A stretch of 64,000 nucleotides of DNA from Microbacterium sp. LWS13-1.2. GTDB taxonomy: Bacteria; Actinomycetota; Actinomycetes; Actinomycetales; Microbacteriaceae. The stretch lies in NCBI RefSeq assembly GCF_040144835.1, contig NZ_CP151632.1, positions 1,860,001-1,924,000 on the forward strand, in the 5' to 3' direction. The position numbers were made by a program, and so were the translations under genes. Shown one piece after another: positions 59,562 through 64,000 of the stretch. Under the pieces are notes generated by a model, which saw only the letters and a list, made by a program, of their open reading frames with translations, was not told the origin of the DNA and searched no databases. Positions within the stretch are counted from its first letter, which is position 1. Each line of letters opens with the position of its first letter.

Positions 59562-60537
59562 GTTCGTCGACTTCCAGCTCGCGCCGGACGACCTCACCGC
59601 GATCCGGTTCGGCGTCTCGCCCGGCCACGAGCTGTGTCACGCGGTGCGCGCGCTGCTCCGGCCCGACGAGTACCCGCTGCAGTGGGGATGGATGCGGGCC
59701 ACCCGCAGCGCGATCCCGCGCGAGGACTTCGAGGTGCTCGCTCTGCTGATCCGCGAAGAGGGCTACTTCCCCGACTTCTTCACGACCACTCCGACGTGGG
59801 AGCTCACGCCAGAGGCGGAGGCGGAGCGGCTGCGTGACATCGACGACGAGCGCTTCCGCGTCGACATGACCAAAGTGCTCGTGCGCACCGAGGGCGCCCG
59901 TCAGGCCGCCGTGCAGCGCATGCTGGACCAGCCCGACCGCGCCCGGGCCATGATCGCGGAGGCGTGGCTGTCGGTCTGGAACGCCGGCGTCGCCCCGGTG
60001 TGGACGCAGCTGGAGCGGCTGCTCCGCGCCGACATCGCGGTGCGGTCGCGGCGCATCGCCGAGAGCGGCATCGGCGCCATGATCCAGACGCTGCACGATC
60101 GCGTCGCGTGGACCGACGGAGCGGTGCGCGTCACGATGCGGATCTGGAGCGAGGTCGTCGACTGCCGCGGCAGCGGACTGGTGCTGGTGCCGTCGGTGAT
60201 GGGCACCTCCGGGTGCAACGTGCTCACCGAGCCGCCCGCGCAGCCGACCCTGTTCTACCCGGCCCAGGGAGTGACGGCGACGTGGGCACGCGACTCCGCC
60301 GACGCGACCACGGCCCTCGGCGCCCTGCTGGGGCCGGCGCGCGCCCGCATCCTGCTCGACGCGCACGAGCCGAGGACGACCTCCCAGGTCGCCCGCGAGA
60401 CCGCCCTCGCTGTCTCCACCGCGTCGCACCACCTGGCCGTGCCTCATGCGGGCCTCCTGTCGAGCACGCGCGAAGGCGTGCGCGTGCTGCACCGCCGCAC
60501 GCCCCTCGGCGAGGCGATGGTCGGCGCAGTGCTTTGA
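59551..60537 (+). CDS. HTH regulator with DUF5937-like N-terminal domain
   Basis: 328 residues. An N-terminal domain opens VDFQLAPDDLTAIRFGVSPGHELCHAVRALLRP, typical of actinobacterial ArsR-like regulators of this class; the C terminus holds the winged helix: LGPARARILLDAHEPRTTSQVARETALAVSTASHHLAVPHAGLLSSTREG. In most ArsR proteins the HTH forms the whole protein; here it is the tail of a long protein. Start GTG 59551 is chosen because of the -10 box seven bases upstream. Divergent from cupin. Effector unknown. Confidence 0.85.
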   Translation: MDRKFVDFQLAPDDLTAIRFGVSPGHELCHAVRALLRPDEYPLQWGWMRATRSAIPREDFEVLALLIREEGYFPDFFTTTPTWELTPEAEAERLRDIDDERFRVDMTKVLVRTEGARQAAVQRMLDQPDRARAMIAEAWLSVWNAGVAPVWTQLERLLRADIAVRSRRIAESGIGAMIQTLHDRVAWTDGAVRVTMRIWSEVVDCRGSGLVLVPSVMGTSGCNVLTEPPAQPTLFYPAQGVTATWARDSADATTALGALLGPARARILLDAHEPRTTSQVARETALAVSTASHHLAVPHAGLLSSTREGVRVLHRRTPLGEAMVGAVL

Positions 60538-60689
60538 CGCGCACCACCGGCCGCCGGCATACCACCGACCGCCGACACCCTCGCCCCCATGAGACCGGCA
60601 GCCAGGCCCCGCTCAGGTGGCATCGGTAGACTGGCCGGGCCATCCTCGATGTGCATCTACCTGTCTGCGGCCCTCTCCGCTGCGGACAA

Positions 60690-60708
60690 GGCGGCACGCA
60701 ATGCCGCC
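60690..60708 (+). other. Leader hairpin before the MFS gene
   Basis: GGCGGCA-CGCAA-TGCCGCC, a perfect 7-base stem 28 bases upstream of the MFS start, in a 199-base gap. I compared it with ykkC-type leaders and found no convincing match; it may only affect mRNA stability. Confidence 0.3.
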
Positions 60709-60736
60709 ATCTGCGGCCGGAAAGCCCCGAACCACG

Positions 60737-61984
60737 ATGCACACGACACTCACCGATGCGCGACAGCGCCCTGCGAGCACCGCCCCGCGCCCGAGCCTCA
60801 TCCGCGAGGCCGGCTACGCGTACTTCCCCATCGCGCTGATCGCGCGCCTTCCGTTCGCGATGATGGTGGTCGGCATCCTGACGCTCGTCGTATCGGCGCG
60901 CGGATCGCTCGCCCTCGGCGGTGCGACGAGCGCGATGACCGGCCTCGGCACCGCGCTCGTCGGGCCCCTCCTGGGTGCCGCGGCCGACCGCTTCGGTCAG
61001 CGCCGCGTGCTGCTGATCGCCGGCGCGGCCAACAGCGTCATGCTCGCGACCTTCGCATGGCTGGCCTTCGCACCGGTGCCGGATGCCGCCCTGCTCGCGG
61101 TCGCCTTCTTCATCGGGGCGTCGATGCCGCAGGTCGCACCCCTCTCGCGGAGCCGCCTGGTCGGCATCATCGGGCGGGCGTACCCGAAGGAGCGCCGCAC
61201 GCCCGTCGTGAACGGCGCGATGGCATACGAGTCCGCGGCGGACGAGATCGTGTTCGTCTTCGGCCCCGTCATCGTCGGCCTGCTGGCGACGACACTGAAC
61301 CCCGCGGCACCGGTGATCGGGGCCGCTGTGCTGGGCCTGGTCTTCGTCACCGCGTTCGCGCTGCATCCGACCGCGGCGAAGGCGGCGGCATCCGCAGGAG
61401 GCGTCCGCCCCGAGCAGGCGCCGCTCGGTGAGCTCTTCCGCGCACGCGTCTTCGCGCCCGTCGTGGGCGCACTCGGCATGGGCCTGTTCTTCGGCGCCAT
61501 GCTGACCTCGCTCACGGCGTTCATGGCCGAGCGCGGCGTGCCCGAGCAGGCCGGCCTCGTCTACGGGGCGATGGGCATCGGATCCGCGGCGCTCGCCCTC
61601 GGCGTCGCGCTCTTCCCAGCCCGCTTCAGCCTGCGGGCACGGTGGCTGACGTTCGCGGCGATCCTCGTCGCCGGAGCCGTCCTGCTGCCCTTCGTCGGCA
61701 CGGTCGGCGCGATGGCGATCTGCCTGCTCGTGATCGGTGTGGGCATCGGGCCGACGCTCGTGACCCAGTACAGCCTCGCGGCCGCCTTCAGCCCCCGCGG
61801 ACGCTCGGCGACCGTCATGACGATGCTCGGCTCGGCCGTCGTCGTCGGGCAGTCCGCCGCATCGGCCGTCACCGGTCTCGTGGCCGACACCTCGGGGGCG
61901 GCGACCGCCCTCGTCGCTCCCCTGGTCGCCGCCGCCGTCGTCCTCGGCGCGGGCGTATGGAACGCGGTCGCTTTGCGACACTGA
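60737..61984 (+). CDS. MFS transporter
   Basis: 415 residues with twelve hydrophobic segments. The A-motif between helices 2 and 3 reads GAAADRFGQRRVLLIAG. The start at 60737 (MHTTLTDARQRPAST) leaves a normal 30-residue cytoplasmic tail before helix 1 (YFPIALIARLPFAMMVVGIL). The protein resembles efflux-type facilitators of the sugar/drug group often found in actinobacteria; the substrate is unknown. Stands alone. Confidence 0.9.
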   Translation: MHTTLTDARQRPASTAPRPSLIREAGYAYFPIALIARLPFAMMVVGILTLVVSARGSLALGGATSAMTGLGTALVGPLLGAAADRFGQRRVLLIAGAANSVMLATFAWLAFAPVPDAALLAVAFFIGASMPQVAPLSRSRLVGIIGRAYPKERRTPVVNGAMAYESAADEIVFVFGPVIVGLLATTLNPAAPVIGAAVLGLVFVTAFALHPTAAKAAASAGGVRPEQAPLGELFRARVFAPVVGALGMGLFFGAMLTSLTAFMAERGVPEQAGLVYGAMGIGSAALALGVALFPARFSLRARWLTFAAILVAGAVLLPFVGTVGAMAICLLVIGVGIGPTLVTQYSLAAAFSPRGRSATVMTMLGSAVVVGQSAASAVTGLVADTSGAATALVAPLVAAAVVLGAGVWNAVALRH

Positions 61985-62164
61985 CACCGAGGCGTCCCGG
62001 CCGACAGGTGTCCTCCGCGGGCGCGTTGTGAACGCGCTCATGTGCTCCGAGAGAGACCACGACGGCGTCGGCTGACGCTGCGCGGCGGATGTGATCCCTC
62101 ACTTCCGCGAAGTTGCGCGAGATTTCCCGACCGAAGGACCCGCACAAACTCCCGCGTTACGCAA

Positions 62165-62213
62165 ATGTTACCGCTCACATCTTGTGCTACCCCCGAATGT
62201 GAAGGCTAACATT
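62165..62213 (+). promoter_or_regulatory. Two LacI-type operators before the sugar importer
   Basis: In the 311-base gene-free stretch 61985-62295, ATGTTACCGCTCACAT (62165-62180) and AATGTGAAGGCTAACATT (62196-62213) are imperfect palindromes sharing the ATGT(T/G)A...T(A/C)ACAT frame; their centres are 32 bases (three helical turns) apart. The first shares TGTTACCG with the araDBA operator. Control by a LacI-family repressor, maybe the ara one, is inferred. Confidence 0.6.
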
Positions 62214-62295
62214 CAGGCGGACGGGCGGCATGGGTGCGGCCCGGTGCACAGTGATACCGGCGTCGATGCCGGACCCGAACGAGGAGGTTTTGGGA

Positions 62296-63273
62296 ATGAA
62301 GAACAGGATTCTCGCCGGTGCAGCGCTTCTGGGAGCGATGGCACTGGTGGCCACAGGCTGCGCGAGCCCGGGCAACGGGGCCGGCGCAGGTGGCGACGAG
62401 CTCGTGACGGTCGGCTTCGCGCAGACCGGTTCCGAGTCGGGCTGGCGGAGCGCCAACACCGAGTCGATGAAGGAGGCATTCTCCGAAGACAACGGCTTCG
62501 AGCTCATCTTCAACGCCGCCGACAACGACCCGGCGGCGCAGATCGCGGCGGTCCGCGACTTCATCAGCCGGGGCGTCGACGCGATCGTCATCGCCCCGAT
62601 CGTGGAGGACGGGTGGGACGACGTGCTCCAGGAGGCGTCGGATGCCGGCATCCCGGTCGTGCTGGAAGACCGCACGGTCACCTCATCCGACGATCTCTTC
62701 GCCAGCTGGGTCGGCCTCGACTTCAAGAAGGAGGGCGTGACCGCCGGCGAGTGGGCGGCCGAGAACTTCGCCGACACTCCGACGAAGATGGTCGTGCTCG
62801 AGGGCACCACGGGCTCCGCGCCTGCGAACGACCGCGCCGAGGGATTCAACGAGGCGATCGAGGGCACGGCCATCGAGACGATCGACTCGCAGACCGGCGA
62901 CTTCACGCGCGACGGCGGCAAGACGGTCATGGAGGGCTTCCTTCAGAAGTACGGCGTGGACGGCATCGACCTTCTGTACGCGCACAACGACGATATGGCG
63001 CTGGGCGCGATCGAAGCGATCGAAGCGGCAGGCGGCGTACCCGGCGAGGACATCAAGATCATCTCGATCGACGCGGTGCATGACGGCATGCAGGCCCTCG
63101 TCGACGGCAAGATCAACTTCATCGTGGAGTGCAACCCGCTGCTCGGCGAGCTCGCCGCGGGCCTCGTGACCGACGTCCTCGACGGCAAGGACGTCGAGAA
63201 GGAGGTCTATGTCGAGGACCAGTCCTTCACGCAGGAGCAGGCCGCCGAGGTCATCGACTCCCGCGCGTACTGA
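62296..63273 (+). CDS. Sugar ABC transporter substrate-binding lipoprotein (YtfQ-like)
   Basis: 325 residues. Signal peptide with lipobox VATGC (Cys22). The mature part is a type I periplasmic-binding fold: VTVGFAQTGSESGWRSANTESMKEAF, FELIFNAADNDPAAQIAAVRDFISRGVDAIVIAPIVEDGWDDVL, VLEDRTV, VYAHNDDMALGAIEAI. The RSANTESMKEAF-type block is close to the YtfQ (galactofuranose/arabinose) group. GAGGAGG precedes the ATG. Followed by an ATPase gene after a strong hairpin. Likely imports a pentose or furanose sugar; arabinose is suggested by its operators. Confidence 0.9.
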   Translation: MKNRILAGAALLGAMALVATGCASPGNGAGAGGDELVTVGFAQTGSESGWRSANTESMKEAFSEDNGFELIFNAADNDPAAQIAAVRDFISRGVDAIVIAPIVEDGWDDVLQEASDAGIPVVLEDRTVTSSDDLFASWVGLDFKKEGVTAGEWAAENFADTPTKMVVLEGTTGSAPANDRAEGFNEAIEGTAIETIDSQTGDFTRDGGKTVMEGFLQKYGVDGIDLLYAHNDDMALGAIEAIEAAGGVPGEDIKIISIDAVHDGMQALVDGKINFIVECNPLLGELAAGLVTDVLDGKDVEKEVYVEDQSFTQEQAAEVIDSRAY

Positions 63274-63285
63274 TCCCCGTCCCCG

Positions 63286-63325
63286 CGTCCGTCGGGGATC
63301 GGCTGAGGCCGATCCCCGACGGACG
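63286..63325 (+). terminator. Intercistronic hairpin between binding protein and ATPase
   Basis: CGTCCGTCGGGGATCGGC (63286-63303), TGAG loop, then the perfect complement (63308-63325): an 18-base stem. In sugar-importer operons such hairpins protect the binding-protein mRNA and partly stop transcription, raising its level over the membrane subunits. No U-tract follows, so read-through is likely. Confidence 0.75.
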
Positions 63326-63348
63326 TCGGACTCGACACGAAAGCACGG

Positions 63349-64000
63349 ATGCGCATGATCGTCAACGAAGACACCCCCGCCGTCGCGATGCGGGGCATCA
63401 CCATCAGCTTCCCCGGCGTCCTCGCCCTCGATCACGTCGACTTCACGCTGCGCCGCGGTGAGATCCACTCCCTCATGGGCGAGAACGGCGCCGGGAAGTC
63501 GACTCTCATCAAGGCCCTGACCGGCGTGTACCAGATCGACAGCGGCACGATCGCCGTCGACGGCGAGGAGCGGGTGTTCTCGGCGACCGCGGACGCGCAG
63601 GCAGCGGGGATCTCCACCGTCTACCAGGAGGTCAACCTCTGCGCCAACCTCTCGGTCGGCGAGAACGTGATGCTCGGGCACGAGCCGAGAGGCCGCGCGG
63701 GCATCGACTGGAAGGCCGTCCACCGGCTCGCCGCCCAGCACCTCGCGGGCCTCGGCCTCACGATCGATACGCGGTCGATCCTCTCGAGCCACTCCATCGC
63801 GATCCAGCAGCTCGTCGCGATCAGCCGCGCCATGGTGCTCGACGCCAGGGTGCTCATCCTCGACGAGCCGACCTCGAGCCTCGACCGCGGCGAGGTCGAG
63901 CGCCTGTTCGCGGTCATCCGAGAGCTCCGCGACCACGGCGTCGCGATCCTGTTCGTCAGCCACTTCCTCGACCAGGTCTACGAGATCTCCGACCGCATCA
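63349..64000 (+). CDS. Sugar ABC transporter ATP-binding protein (partial)
   Basis: First about 217 residues of a two-domain sugar importer ATPase (YtfR/RbsA type, usually about 500). AMRGITISFPGVLALDHVDFTLRRGEIHSLMGENGAGKSTLIKAL holds Walker A; Q-loop YQEVNLCANLSVGENVMLG; the signature is the divergent SIAIQQLVAISRA used by the YtfR group; Walker B VLILDEPTSSLD and switch FVSHFLDQVYEISDR. The start at 63349 (MRMIVNED) or 63355 has only a weak ribosome site, GAAAG. Permease genes are expected beyond the window. Confidence 0.92.
   Translation, partial: MRMIVNEDTPAVAMRGITISFPGVLALDHVDFTLRRGEIHSLMGENGAGKSTLIKALTGVYQIDSGTIAVDGEERVFSATADAQAAGISTVYQEVNLCANLSVGENVMLGHEPRGRAGIDWKAVHRLAAQHLAGLGLTIDTRSILSSHSIAIQQLVAISRAMVLDARVLILDEPTSSLDRGEVERLFAVIRELRDHGVAILFVSHFLDQVYEISDRI

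Noticed and set aside
60640..60736. Riboswitch (ykkC-type) in the leader of the MFS gene
   Set aside because: One clean hairpin is present, but the conserved loop motifs needed for the class are not.

Overview
The window is very GC-rich with dense gene packing, many ATGA/GTGA start-stop overlaps, several apparently leaderless starts, HAIR- and CIRCE-type heat-shock operators and DUF222/HNH-type genes. This points to a high-GC Gram-positive actinobacterium, most likely a Microbacteriaceae member such as Microbacterium. That placement is inference from gene content, not from a marker gene.

Layout. 1-3.6 kb: an oligopeptide-type ABC importer (DppC-ATPase fusion, DppB, lipoprotein binding protein) divergent from a LacI regulator with a palindromic operator between them. 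4.7-7.0 kb: a decay zone with an IS256-family transposase stump, a multi-repeat end resembling an IS21-type element, a possible small RNA and a broken DUF222/HNH gene. 7.0-13.1 kb: a LytS/LytR two-component system flanked by two DUF485 + sodium:monocarboxylate symporter pairs, with three 21-bp-phased repeats upstream of lytS. 13.1-21.7 kb: DUF2207 protein, MarR, a TetR-controlled drug-type ABC exporter, thymidine kinase, Hsp20 with HAIR and CIRCE operators, L-serine dehydratase and small ORFs. 21.7-30.3 kb: a CYP152-type P450 peroxygenase, DNA polymerase IV, a Zn-ribbon/nuclease-like protein, an ArsR-RibD-AHSA1 cassette under a 26-bp palindrome, a second ABC exporter, a GNAT protein and a DUF1349 protein.

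30.3-33.2 kb: an OmpR-type two-component system (regulator gene frameshifted) with a PepSY-like membrane protein; CTGAA direct repeats lie upstream of both ends of the operon. 33.3-45.1 kb: the most unusual part, an 11.8-kb run of four tightly packed minus-strand genes (930, 1041, 1375 and 579 aa) of no recognised function. 45.2-47.3 kb: a second decay zone next to tRNA-Arg(ACG), with a 5'-truncated aldo/keto reductase, a frameshifted XRE regulator and a headless MmcQ/YjbR-like gene. 47.3-50.5 kb: a conserved hypothetical, an SDR, repeats, a small charged protein and aldose 1-epimerase.

50.7-56.0 kb: the L-arabinose catabolic set araD-araB-araA with a LacI-family repressor upstream and an operator inside the promoter. 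Similar operator-like sequences precede the sugar ABC importer at 62.3-64.0 kb, so uptake and catabolism may share a regulator. 56.0-62.0 kb: DUF2236 oxygenase-like, an NAD-dependent epimerase/dehydratase, DUF1992, DUF4287, cupin, a C-terminal-HTH regulator and an MFS transporter. Dispersed palindromic repeats (GGTCGTTGAGCGAGC type) occur in three places and in one case supply the stop codon of araB. No rRNA, CRISPR array or intact transposase was seen.
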